Origin: Pirellulaceae bacterium
Lineage (GTDB): Bacteria > Planctomycetota > Planctomycetia > Pirellulales > Pirellulaceae
Assembly: GCA_020852965.1 (NCBI GenBank)
Contig: JADYZV010000181.1
Coordinates: forward strand, 44,399-108,398
Direction of reading: 5' to 3'
Length of the DNA: 64,000 nucleotides
A program made the position numbers and the translations under genes. Numbering within the stretch: the stretch's first letter is position 1; each line of letters begins with the position of its first letter. Below are positions 36,194 to 45,800 of this stretch, one piece after another. The notes below the pieces were generated by a model. It searched no databases. It was not told the DNA's origin and saw only the letters and a list, made by a program, of their open reading frames with translations.

Positions 36194-36461
36194 AGTTCTT
36201 AGTTCTTGGTTCTTGGTTCTTGGTTCTTGGTTCTTGGTTCTTGGTTCTTAGTTCTTGGTTCTTGGTTCTTGGTTCTTGGTTCTTAGTTCTTGGTTCTTGG
36301 TTCTTAGTTCTTAGTTCTTGGTTCTTAGTTCTTGGTTCTTGGTTCTTAGTTCTTGGTTCTTGGTTCTTGGTTCTTGGTTCTTGGTTCTTGGTTCTTGGTT
36401 CTTAGTTCTTGGTTCTTAGTTCTTAGTGCTTAGTGCTTGGTGCTTGGTGCTTGGTGCTTGG
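36194..36461 (+). repeat. Heptamer array GTTCTTG/GTTCTTA/GTGCTTG
   Basis: About 38 consecutive 7-base units. The third base is T or G and the last G or A, and variants occur in runs: mostly GTTCTTG with blocks of GTTCTTA, then GTGCTTA and GTGCTTG at the far end. The array begins 4 bases from the start codon of sucD and ends in an R2 half-copy (TAGTGGACGAGGTTACGAG, about 36462) that leads to the sucC end. It is therefore the leader of sucD on the minus strand. A second array lies at 63730-64000. Confidence 0.95.
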
Positions 36462-36587
36462 TAGTGGACGAGGTTACGAGTCCCTGGCAGGCTTCGAATC
36501 AAACGACCTCGTAGCCCTCGCCGTCATCGCGTTCTCAATCTTTCATTATTCTCAGTTGTAGCTCCTGGCGCTGCGAGGAGAGTTGCC

Positions 36588-37781
36588 TCACTTGGCACCA
36601 GCCGCGGCAGCAACGACCTTCTTGGCGGCATCGGTCAAATCGTCCGCCGTGGTCATCGCCAAGCCACTGTCGGCCAACATCCGCTTCCCCTCTTCGACCT
36701 CGGTCCCTTCCAAACGGACCACCAAGGGAATGGAGATGCCGATCTGCTTGGATGCTTCGATAATGGCAGTGGCAATCGTCGTGCAACGGGCAATACCACC
36801 GAATATATTGACTAAGACGGCTTTGACATTTTTATCCGAGAGGATGATGTTAAAGGCTTCGACCACTTGTTCGGTCGTCGCGCCGCCACCGACATCCAGG
36901 AAATTGGCTGGCTGGCCACCATGGTACTTGATAATGTCCATGGTTGACATGGCCAGACCTGCCCCGTTGACCAGACAGCCGATCGTGCCATCGAGCTTGA
37001 CGTAGGACAAGCCCGCATTGCCAGCTCGGACTTCCGCTGGCTCTTCTTCCGAAAGATCGCGTAGCTCTTTTAACTGAGGGTGGCGAAACAATGCGTTGTC
37101 GTCGAAGGTGACCTTGGCATCGAGAGCGATCATTTCACCCGACTTGGTGATTACCAGTGGATTGATCTCAGCCATCGAACAGTCGAGGTTGACGTAAAGT
37201 CGGCAGATGGCCTTCATGAATTTCTCAGCCGAGCGGGCAGCCGCCCCATGGATATCGAGCTTCTTGCACAGCTTGCGTACCTGATAGCTGTGCAATCCAA
37301 TGGCAGGATGGAAATGCTCGCGAAAGATCTTTTCAGGGGTCTCGGCGGCGACGTGTTCAATCTCCACCCCCCCTTCACTACTGACCATGAGCACTGGCAT
37401 TGAGTTTCCGCGATCAAGCACGATGCCCAAATAGAGCTCGCGAGCGATTTCGCAGCCCGCTTCGACGAAGACTTGATTGACCTGCGCACCCTCGTCGCCA
37501 GTTTGAATTGTCACTAAGTGATGGCCCAGCAGATTCTTAGCCACTTGCGCCGCTTCGTCAGCCGACTTGACCAACTGCACGCCGCGCTGGGTCGGCACCT
37601 CTTTTACCGTCCCTTTGCCCCGACCACCCGCATGGACCTGAGCCTTGACGACGGCGATCGAGCCGCCTAACTGCTTGAACGCTGCCGAAGCTTCGTCGGC
37701 CGAGCGTGCGACATGCCCCTCAAGTACCGGCACACCGGCTTCGCGAAAGAGTTGCTTGCCTTGGTACTCGTGAATCTTCAT
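36588..37781 (-). CDS. sucC: Succinyl-CoA synthetase, beta subunit
   Basis: The nucleotide-binding subunit that pairs with SucD. It begins [18 protein letters not shown] (ATP-grasp), followed by [59 protein letters not shown] and [18 protein letters not shown]. Length 397 aa is normal for the bacterial type. The order sucC then sucD is conserved, but normally the genes overlap or touch; here 397 bases with the heptamer array and an R2 half-copy separate them. Whether one transcript crosses the array cannot be seen. Confidence 0.97.
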   Translation of the reverse strand: MKIHEYQGKQLFREAGVPVLEGHVARSADEASAAFKQLGGSIAVVKAQVHAGGRGKGTVKEVPTQRGVQLVKSADEAAQVAKNLLGHHLVTIQTGDEGAQVNQVFVEAGCEIARELYLGIVLDRGNSMPVLMVSSEGGVEIEHVAAETPEKIFREHFHPAIGLHSYQVRKLCKKLDIHGAAARSAEKFMKAICRLYVNLDCSMAEINPLVITKSGEMIALDAKVTFDDNALFRHPQLKELRDLSEEEPAEVRAGNAGLSYVKLDGTIGCLVNGAGLAMSTMDIIKYHGGQPANFLDVGGGATTEQVVEAFNIILSDKNVKAVLVNIFGGIARCTTIATAIIEASKQIGISIPLVVRLEGTEVEEGKRMLADSGLAMTTADDLTDAAKKVVAAAAGAK

Positions 37782-37913
37782 CTTATTCTCAATCCGGTAA
37801 GATCGTGCTGTCGCGCACTCAATTCGACCACTGCTCGGGTCGCACAGCCTGCGCGGGAGAACCGGATTATAGAGCTCGAACGGTCACTGAAAAGGTGAGG
37901 TAAAGGTAGAACC

Positions 37914-38262
37914 GAGCAAGCTTGCCTCGCTGGTGAATCCGATTTGTGGCTAGTTTTCTCAGAGACCCCCGCGAGCTTGCCTCGCTGGTGAATCAGTTTT
38001 GTGGCTAGTTTTCTCAGAGACCCCCGCGAGCTTGCCTCGCTGGTGAATCAGTTTTGTGGCTAGAGGGGCCCCCATGACACCAGCCTCAATGCGCACACAC
38101 CTCGGGCTTCCCGCCATCCTTGCCGCCCGCAGGCGGCAAGGATGGCGGGAAGCCCGAGCGAAATCGCATGCCCGACCTCTTCTACCCTTAAAACTTTGGC
38201 TCCGGCCAGGCAAGCTGGCTGGGGGCCATTCTACCTTCAGAACTTTGGCTCTGGCCGGGCAA
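37914..38262. repeat. Composite hairpin element E3
   Basis: Left end: three tandem units with a 55-bp period (CTTGCCTCGC at 37921, 37976 and 38031), each with the hairpin GCGAG-CTTGC-CTCGC and a GTTTTGTGGCTAG tail. Centre: a perfect 27-bp stem (38101-38127 and 38132-38158) with loop CGCA. Right end: two inverted copies of the CCAG-type unit (about 38185-38262). It fills most of the 491 bases upstream of sucC. Any sucC promoter must lie within or next to it. Confidence 0.8.
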
Positions 38263-38272
38263 ACGGGGCGAG

Positions 38273-39658
38273 CTAATCTTGGAATTGCAGATCGTCGATC
38301 CCCAGACGCTTCATCTTCTTGTAGAGCGTGGTACGATTGATGCCCAATTGATCCGCGGTCACATTGCGGCTGAATTTGTTGGCGCGCAATACGTCCATAA
38401 TAATCTGCCGCTCGGGCTCTTCGAGCGCTTCGCGCAACGTCTGCCCACGGCAGATGGTGCTCAACCTTCGAGACGCGGGTGAATTGCCGAGCAGACTCGG
38501 AGGGAGTAGGTCCACCCCAATGACCGACTGCTTAGTCAGCAGTACGGCGCGCTGCACCACGTTCTCGAGCTCGCGAATGTTGCCGGGCCAGGCGTAGCCC
38601 AGCATGGCTTCCATTGCATCTCCCGAAAAGCCTTCGACTTCCTTGGGAACTTCTTTGAGAGTCTTCTGCAGGAAATGCTCGACGAGTAGTGAGATATCGG
38701 CCACGCGTTCACGCAGACTGGGAAGTTCCAAGTGAATGACATTGATGCGATAGAACAAATCCTGACGAAAGCGACCGTCGGCAACCGCCTGCTCTAAATT
38801 CTCGTTGGTTGCCAATATGCAGCGGGTGTCGACGGAGATCGTGTCATTGCCACCTACCGGCTCGAATTGAAAGTCCTGCAACACTCGCAATAACTTGATC
38901 TGCATGGCCGAAGTGGCCGTACCGATTTCGTCCAGGAAAATCGTACCACTGTCGGCATGTTGGAACTTGCCCACCTTGGCATGATTCGCCCCGGTGAATG
39001 CTCCCGCCATGTGCCCGAACAGTTCACTTTCGAGCAAGCTATCGGGTAGCGCTCCACAAGCCACCTCGACGAATGGCTGCTTGGCGCGATGGCTACGGCG
39101 ATGAACAGCGCGCGCGATCATCGATTTACCCGTTCCATTTTCGCCCGTGATCAGGATGGTCGCTTTGGTATCTGCGACGCTATCAATGACATCGAAAATT
39201 CGCAGCATGCGAGGATCGTGACTGAGAATATGCTCTAACCCACTACGCCGATCGAGCTCGTTCTTGAGACGGCGGTTCTCTTCGCTCAGACGCGTTTGGT
39301 TGACGGCACGTTGCAGCGCGGTTAACAATTCTTGGTCGATGATCGGTTTGGTCAGCAGATCGAAGGCACCCGCCGATACCGCCTCTGCGCCTGCATCCGC
39401 GCCCGCGTAACCTGTCATCATGACCACAGGTAGCTCCGAGCGATGCTTGCGACACCATGCCAGCAATGCAAACCCGTCGGGGCCCTCCAAGCTGACATCC
39501 ACTAGGGCCAGATCAGGTGTCTCTTTTTGTAAAATCCGTTGCGCCTGCTCCACGCTCGCAGCGCAAAGCACCGTGTAGTGCTGTTCGGACAACCACTGTG
39601 CCATCGACTCCAGGAGCCATTGATCATCGTCGACTAACAGAAGCTTGCAGGGGCTCAT
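38273..39658 (-). CDS. NtrC-type sigma-54 response regulator
   Basis: A two-component regulator that activates sigma-54 promoters. Receiver at 1-120 with acidic pocket LLVDDD and phosphorylation site Asp54 in LALVDVSLEGPDG. AAA+ domain at about 145-370 with Walker A TGENGTGKSMIA, the sigma-54-contacting GAFTGA loop (HMAGAFTGANHA), Walker B TIFLDEIGT and the R-finger region FRQDLFYRINVIHLELPSLR. A Fis-type helix-turn-helix is at the C-terminus (QLGINRTTLYKKMKRLGI). Length 461 aa is typical. No sensor kinase is adjacent, so it is an orphan in this window. It is divergent from a NarL-type regulator, with 408 bases between them. Confidence 0.94.
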   Translation of the reverse strand: MSPCKLLLVDDDQWLLESMAQWLSEQHYTVLCAASVEQAQRILQKETPDLALVDVSLEGPDGFALLAWCRKHRSELPVVMMTGYAGADAGAEAVSAGAFDLLTKPIIDQELLTALQRAVNQTRLSEENRRLKNELDRRSGLEHILSHDPRMLRIFDVIDSVADTKATILITGENGTGKSMIARAVHRRSHRAKQPFVEVACGALPDSLLESELFGHMAGAFTGANHAKVGKFQHADSGTIFLDEIGTATSAMQIKLLRVLQDFQFEPVGGNDTISVDTRCILATNENLEQAVADGRFRQDLFYRINVIHLELPSLRERVADISLLVEHFLQKTLKEVPKEVEGFSGDAMEAMLGYAWPGNIRELENVVQRAVLLTKQSVIGVDLLPPSLLGNSPASRRLSTICRGQTLREALEEPERQIIMDVLRANKFSRNVTADQLGINRTTLYKKMKRLGIDDLQFQD

Positions 39659-39783
39659 TGGCTGGGATCACTCTGTGAGCGGTGCACGGAAAGTAAACTC
39701 TCCTCAATAGGTAGGTTGCGTTTTGGCGGCTGGCAAACGAAGGTGAGGCGAATTGTCAACATTGCAGCGAGCCTGAAGCGAGG

Positions 39784-39802
39784 GGGGGGTCGCGGACCCC
39801 CC
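39784..39802. other. G/C-rich perfect hairpin between divergent regulators
   Basis: GGGGGGTC-GCG-GACCCCCC, an 8-bp perfect stem with a 3-base loop, lies in the leader region shared by the divergent regulator genes. There is no T-run. Otherwise the 39659-40066 gap shows no operator or RNA that I recognise. Confidence 0.5.
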
Positions 39803-40066
39803 TCATGGCCCACCCCGCCAGCGGGCTAGATTGGTGGTTTTTGCACAAAAAATACTGCCTCAATCTTGTACTTCTAGGGTAGCCAAGCTAGCGCCATTCG
39901 ATCCCTAATGGGGTAGAATTGGAGAGTGATTAAACTGCGGCAACTATTCTCCCGTAGCAAAATGCGGTTTGTCTCACATCCCCTGACAATGTCCGTCCCC
40001 AGGATGCCCAAAGTTGGGAGATCGTCTTTTCTGTGGTTCAACACGTAAGGCTTGAAAGGTAGAATC

Positions 40067-40711
40067 GTGAGTATCAAATTGCTGGTAGCTGATGACCACG
40101 AAGTGGTTCGCAGCGGTATCGGGACACTACTCGATGGGAGTGACGTTGAAATTGTCGGCCTCAGTGGCACAGTTGAAGAAACCGTTTCACTGACGAAATC
40201 GATGCACCCCGATGTAGTATTGCTCGATGTCCGCTTAGGGAGCGAAGACGGTTTAACCGCTCTTGAGCAAATCCGTACGGAAGCGCCCGAAGTGACCGTG
40301 GTCATGATGTCCACCTACGACAATCCAACCTATGTGGCTCGCGCTATCGCGTTGGGAGCTACCGACTACGTTCTCAAAGACTCGTCACGAGTCGATATCC
40401 TGGAAGCCATTCAACGCGCCGCCTCGCACGAGCAGCCTTCGGAGACGAGCATTCTGCGACGCGTTCAGACGACAATGGAAAAGCGCAAGGATCGTTCCGA
40501 TTCCAAGGATGTGCCGCTAACGAATCGCGAGCTACAGGTCCTGCGGCACATTGCATTGGGATTGAGCAATCGCGAAATTGGTACTTCGCTCAACATCAGC
40601 GTCGAGACAGTGAAAGAGCATGTACAGAACATTCTTCGCAAACTCGACTCAACCGATCGCACTGCCGCTGCGGTATGGGCTGTCAAGAGCGGTCTCATCG
40701 GTAACTCATAG
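40067..40711 (+). CDS. NarL/FixJ-type response regulator
   Basis: A DNA-binding two-component regulator of 214 aa. Receiver: KLLVADDHEVVRSGI, phosphorylation site Asp54 in VVLLDVRLGSEDG, then VVMMSTYDN and the lysine in ATDYVLKDSS. LuxR-type helix-turn-helix at about 148-210 (LTNRELQVLRHIALGLSNRE, VETVKEHVQNILRKL). GTG at 40067 is preferred because it gives the normal receiver start and follows AAGGTAG; a TTG 15 bases upstream is in frame. No histidine kinase is next to it. The stop TAG is the first three bases of a repeat-like sequence, TAGTCGCTGGCC. Confidence 0.93.
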   Translation: MSIKLLVADDHEVVRSGIGTLLDGSDVEIVGLSGTVEETVSLTKSMHPDVVLLDVRLGSEDGLTALEQIRTEAPEVTVVMMSTYDNPTYVARAIALGATDYVLKDSSRVDILEAIQRAASHEQPSETSILRRVQTTMEKRKDRSDSKDVPLTNRELQVLRHIALGLSNREIGTSLNISVETVKEHVQNILRKLDSTDRTAAAVWAVKSGLIGNS

Positions 40712-40729
40712 TCGCTGGCCACATAGTCG

Positions 40730-40758
40730 CTGACCGCTCCGCCGGTCAGTTGCTTTTC
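40730..40758 (+). terminator. Rho-independent terminator candidate
   Basis: The hairpin CTGACCG-CTCCGC-CGGTCAG (7-bp stem, 6-base loop) is followed by TTGCTTTTCCTT. It sits 19 bases after the stop of the NarL-type regulator. Its loop CTCCGC is the same as in the R3 repeats, so it may be an R3 relative with compensating changes in the stem. Confidence 0.6.
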
Positions 40759-40922
40759 CTTCACTAAGTGCTGCGACGATCCTATGGAATGCTGGGACTC
40801 GTCACAGCTTTGGCCTGGAGTGAGGTCTGCACTAAGCGGTAAGCAAACAGGCGAAAATCGTTCGCACCCAATGAGTCCCTACCGCTGAATGTTCTAGTGC
40901 TACCAGCTATGGGAAAACCAAA

Positions 40923-40940
40923 GCGGGGATAAATCCCCGC
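40923..40940. terminator. Small perfect hairpin before the DUF1598 gene end
   Basis: GCGGGGAT-AA-ATCCCCGC, an 8-bp stem with a 2-base loop, lies 30 bases beyond the stop of the DUF1598 gene on the minus strand. Its position fits a terminator, but no T-run follows on that strand. Confidence 0.4.
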
Positions 40941-40969
40941 ACTCCAAGGAATAGCCGTACTCGGAAAGA

Positions 40970-42430
40970 TTAATCCCACCACCACTGGTCGGCGGCGATG
41001 CCATCGAGTTTAACTTGGTCATGTTGATGTTTGATCTGGCCACCCTGGTCGGCTTGAATGTTACCTTGCTCTAAGGCATAACGAGCTTGGATGGTAACGC
41101 CGCCTCCGATCGGTGTTACTAGCTGACTCCCGATCATGATCGCGTTGATCGCTGTCTCGACTTGGCGAGGTGCCTGCAGAACGACGACGGGCAATTGATC
41201 TTCGTCAGCAAAAACTCCGAGATTCCAATCGGCCTGTTGATACATGTCGCGGTCTTGAATATAGGCTGCGGCAATGGTCATATCGACGAGGTTGCGGAGT
41301 TGGCTATAGACCACACTGTTGTCCGCGATCATGGTGAACTTCTTGGTAAATTCGCTGGTAAAAATTCGGCTAGCAGCATTCGCCTTGCGTCCCGAACTTT
41401 GGCGACTGCCGTCGCGCCCGACCAATTCATCTTCGCCGACCAACTTAACTCCATTACCCACCAGCTTCATAGCCAATCCATCTTCGCTTTCAGCAATCGC
41501 TTCATAGTTGGGAACGAAAAACCAACGAATCAGCGAATTGCCAGCAGTCATGGCTAAGGTCAGCTTGGAAACATAGCTAGCCATTGGGACTGGTGGTGCT
41601 TCGAGCCCAATACCGATGAGCTTCATGCGATAATCGGCTTCAGTCAGCACGTGGGCAAAGTGAGTCCCAGCAGGGATGCCTTTGATGGTGACCTCATTCA
41701 AGCCGAGTGCTTGTTGCAAGCTGTTGACGACGCGGGGTACGTCAGCGGGTCCACTAAACTGTCCACCGAAACTCAGCAGCGTCTTTTGCATGCGCTCCAA
41801 TCCCTCTTGGGTCGGATCGATCGAAACGCTGATCGTATTGGTTTTGTCTCCGCTAGGCGAATAGGCGCGCAGGGCGACAATCAAATCATCCAGCAGCAAA
41901 CAGGGCTTGCCCGAATCGACTCCAACCAATCGGCCCAAAGCGTCGTGTGCAAATCCTTCGGCGGGGCCAGCGATTACGATGTCACCAGATTCGGGATAGA
42001 AGAAGACGTATTCAAGTCGTGTTAACCCAGCCAGCGCGGCCATTTCGACCGATGGACGGTCACCTTCGGCCAATTGTTTTGCGATCGCAGATTCCAAGCG
42101 CGTGAGCGAGACCTTGCGCAGCGGACTCGGCTTGGCCAAGTGCTGCGGTAGTTCCTGCTTAGCAGCCCGCAGTCGCTGCATGGTCACGCGTGGATCGGCG
42201 TACATAGTCCGCAACACGCCCTGAGGATCGATCGCGACTCCCCCCGGGGTGGCCGTAGTCGAGGTACTGGCTGTACTCGCTGTGCCTGCAGTACTGGCAG
42301 TACTCGTGGTACTGCCGGTGCTAGCGGTACTGGCGGTTTGCCCCCAAGTGCGGGACATAGAACTCAAGCCAGCAGCGATGATCAGTGCGAATGCCGCAAC
42401 GCGAATACCACAGATTGAAAGGCGACGCAT
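40970..42430 (-). CDS. Secreted DUF1598 family protein
   Basis: A 486-aa exported protein that fits DUF1598, a family so far seen mainly in planctomycetes. A signal peptide (ICGIRVAAFALIIAAGLSSM) is followed by a Ser/Thr/Ala low-complexity linker made of TAST-like repeats (about residues 32-62). The folded part starts near GGVAIDPQGVLRTMYADPR and includes RLEYVFFYPESGDIVIAGPA, LLLDDLIVALRAYS and RWFFVPNYEAIAESEDGLAM. The chain ends WWWD. Function unknown. It is the only gene of its unit, and element E4 fills the space upstream. Confidence 0.82.
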   Translation of the reverse strand: MRRLSICGIRVAAFALIIAAGLSSMSRTWGQTASTASTGSTTSTASTAGTASTASTSTTATPGGVAIDPQGVLRTMYADPRVTMQRLRAAKQELPQHLAKPSPLRKVSLTRLESAIAKQLAEGDRPSVEMAALAGLTRLEYVFFYPESGDIVIAGPAEGFAHDALGRLVGVDSGKPCLLLDDLIVALRAYSPSGDKTNTISVSIDPTQEGLERMQKTLLSFGGQFSGPADVPRVVNSLQQALGLNEVTIKGIPAGTHFAHVLTEADYRMKLIGIGLEAPPVPMASYVSKLTLAMTAGNSLIRWFFVPNYEAIAESEDGLAMKLVGNGVKLVGEDELVGRDGSRQSSGRKANAASRIFTSEFTKKFTMIADNSVVYSQLRNLVDMTIAAAYIQDRDMYQQADWNLGVFADEDQLPVVVLQAPRQVETAINAIMIGSQLVTPIGGGVTIQARYALEQGNIQADQGGQIKHQHDQVKLDGIAADQWWWD

Positions 42431-42635
42431 CGGTTATTTTGCCTTCGGTCGAATAAGGTCAGGGACACTGCGGCGCGAAGATTGCGCGCTTCCTATCCCT
42501 TTGAGAGTAATTGCTCGCCGCCTAAAAGGCAACAAACCAGAGCAAAACCCAATCAAACAAACACAACTTCTCCGCCGCAGAGCCCCCCCAAAGGATGGCC
42601 ATTGAGCATTGAGGGCGGTCAGCTTCCAACGAGCA

Positions 42636-42852
42636 TCCCCCAGCGAGTTCGCTCGCTGGTGAATCCGTTTTGTACCTAGTAGGCCGGGCGGCTGGGAGGG
42701 GATCTTACGTAAGCCCGTTTCTATCACAAAAACTCAGGCTCCTGCCAGACAAGCTGGCGGGGGGCCCATCGAAAACGCGACCGATGTAGAGCGAACTGGC
42801 GGGGGGCCCATCGAAAACGCGACCGATGTAGAGCGAACTGGCGGGGGGCCCT
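42636..42852. repeat. Composite hairpin element E4 (no long hairpin)
   Basis: Left end (about 42636-42680): one CGAG-type unit, GCGAGTTCGCTCGC followed by TGGTGAATCCGTTTTG. Right end (about 42725-42852): an inverted CCAG-type unit (CTGCCAG-ACAAG-CTGGCGG) and then two to three partial units with a 42-bp period (GAACTGGCGGGGGGCCC). Between the ends lie 40-odd bases with no long perfect hairpin. It fills the second half of the 426-base gap between the DUF1598 gene and dnaE. Confidence 0.72.
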
Positions 42853-42856
42853 ATCC

Positions 42857-45800
42857 TCACTTCCCCTTCCTACCCCCTCCACTATGCTGCTTGGGCTTGG
42901 GCGGGGAAATCATCAAGCGATGACTGTCGCTACCGAGTAGATCGTCCAAACGACCACGCAACTCGGGGGTAATCTCCACTTTGTGCCGACGACTTTTCAT
43001 CTGTACCACATCGCCAGTATTTAATCGCAGCGCGACCAGAACTTCCATGTTGCCAGGATAGCCGCGCAACACTTCGTTCAGACGACCAAGCAACTCTTCG
43101 GCGTGGCGCTCTTGATCCACGTGAATCCGCAAGCCGGCGGTGAATCGAGTTTCCGCTTCGCCAATCGGGATGATCTCGTTGGCCAACAAGTTGACATCGT
43201 CGCTGCCGCCACGCTTGTCGACCGTGGCGCGCATGATGACGACCGCTTCAGGCTGGATCAGATGTCCGATCTTTTCGTAGCCATCGGGCCAACAGATACA
43301 GCGCACCGCCCCTTGCACATCCTCCAAATCGAAATTCGCATACTTGCTCGAGGCACCCGGCTTGGGATTTTTGGTATTGGCCAGTTTAATAGACGAGATC
43401 ATACCGCCGACGATCACCTCCTGCCGATCCTTAACATCCTTCAAATTTGTGGTCTCGTGCGAGCAGAACGTAGCCAGCAGAGCTTGGTACTCTTCGAGCG
43501 GATGAGCGGAGAGGTACATGCCCAGCACTTCTTTCTCCATCATCAGTTTGGGCTTGTCAGCAAACTCATCCATTTCTGGCATATTATTGGTCGGAAGCTC
43601 TTCCTCGGGAGTAGCGATTTCTTCACCAAACAGATTCATTTGGCCACTGCGACGATCGGCATGCATCGAGGCGCCGGCTTGAATTGCCTTCTCGACCACC
43701 GCCATAAGCTGCGAACGCTTGGCACCGGTCTCGTCGAACGCACCTGCCTTGATCAAGGTTTCAATCGCCGCCCGATTGCACCCGCTTGCTTCCACTCGTT
43801 CACAGAACTCGAAGATTGACTTGAACGGTCCATTCTTTTTCCGCTCGGCTGAAATCGCCTCGGCTGCACCGCCCCCGCATCCCTTGATGGCGGACAACGC
43901 GAAGTAGATCTTTTTATCCTTGACAGTGAAGTCGACATCGGAACTATTGACGTTTGGATGGACTACCTCGATCCCCATCCGCGTACAGTCTTCGATGTGC
44001 TCGATCAACGAGTCCTTGCGTTTGAAATTGCGTCCCGGAATATCCCCCGATAGCAGCGCCGCCATGAACTCGACCGGATAGTGCGCTTTCAAGTAAGCGG
44101 TCTGGTAAGCGAGAAGCGCATAGGCGGTACTGTGCGAATTGTGAACGATCAACGAGCCTGCGACAAAGTTATGATCCTCCTCAACCTCTAAATCATAAGT
44201 ATCTTGGATACCGGCCGGCTCAATTGAAACAATGGTGTCCCAGTAGACGTCCGACTCGGCCAATTCCTCTAAAGCAGGTTCTTTTAAAAACGCACCGAGC
44301 CTTCCGATGGTCGAACGTCGAAAACCAACTTTGCCAACGGAACCTTGGCCATAGAACTCCTTCATTGACATTCCCGACTGGGATTCCAATTGTCGCCACC
44401 CCAGTCCCTTTGCGACCCTCGCCACATTGACAGTCTGTCGAATCGATGCAGGAATTGTATCTTTGCTTGTGGCCGTGGTGGAAACCGTCGCTAGGTATTC
44501 TTCAAATGCGGCGACTTGAGATTCGCGTCCAATCGCATGTGGGGCTATTTTTTCTACGAAGCGTGCGACGGATTCCTTTCCTAGCAGATGCACGGTGAAA
44601 CCCTCGCGCTGCCGTGATTGCCCACCGTATCGATACCGAAATACTTTGTTGTGAATACGCGAAACGACACCAAGTCGCAAAAGCAATTGCTGCACATCTT
44701 TGGCAAATTGCATCGACGAAGTTGCGTAGTAAGGCATCTGCCCAGATGCTCCCATGAAACCATCGCCACTCCATAGGCGTCCGACGAAGAGTATGACATC
44801 GTCGTCAATTAACCGAAAAACTTCGGCTGGTATCGACTTCTCTGCCGCACTCTTACCCAACAGACCGAGCTGTTCCGCCCAGTGAAAAGCGCCACTTCGT
44901 TTCGGCGTGGTTTGACGATCCTTTACTGCGACGGTTGCGGAATCGAGTGCATCATTTGGTCGAGCATTCCACGGAACATTTCCTTTGGTGAACTTCGCAT
45001 CTCTGCCAGTACCTACGCAGACTTCAAAGCAATTTCCGCGACGAGTGGTAACTCGCGCAACGGTATCGTCGAATTCGCTGACGGCCGTCACGAAGTCATC
45101 GACGGAGCTACGGTCATTGTTGTAGTAGTAGAGGCAACTAGGATGACATGTATTCCCCTCAGCGAGTAAACCGGCCAATACGATTAATCTATATTGCGGC
45201 CAACTCACATCTCCAGCGCAACGCAGTTCACGCGCCGCCGCTACACGATCGCCAATTGCAAGGTTCTCAATAAGCGTCCAACCATCGACCGTGCGCAAGG
45301 GGTGGTTGGCCGTGGCTACAATCTCTGCTCCGCGCTGAGTGCGCACGCGATAGACCCGCTTTCGCCCGTTCCAAACTACATCTGATACTTCCCGTGGTCG
45401 CAACTGCCAATCGTTCCCGAGCGCATGGATGGTCCAATCTCGACGATTGCGGAACAACTCACCCACCGTCGTCTGTTCGCCCGTCTCTGCATGCGTGACG
45501 AGCGTATTACCCACGACGCACTTGTTGAAACCGTAGCCGGCGAACTTCAGGATCATCTCCCACATTTCACGGGCCTGTTTTTCCGTCAGCCCCTTGTCCG
45601 TAGCCCCCTCCATGAACTTGGATTCGTTCTGGGCGATGAGCGCTTCTTTCTTCTTGCTAATCGCCTTGATGCACGTGTAGGCAGCGGCCAGTTCAATGCC
45701 TCCCAGGCGATTGAGAATGCGCATCACCTGCTCTTGGTAGACCATCACCCCGTTGGTCTCTTCCAAAATGTCCTTGAGCACTTCGTGCAGGTAGACCGCC

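Noticed and set aside
36220..36405. Open reading frame encoding FLVLGSW repeats
   Set aside because: It is only the translation of the 7-base array, which stays open in this frame because the unit contains no stop; no start signal or codon pattern supports a gene.
44138..45520. Split intein or frame-broken dnaE
   Set aside because: The frame is continuous from the first to the last DnaE codon and all splicing motifs are in one chain.
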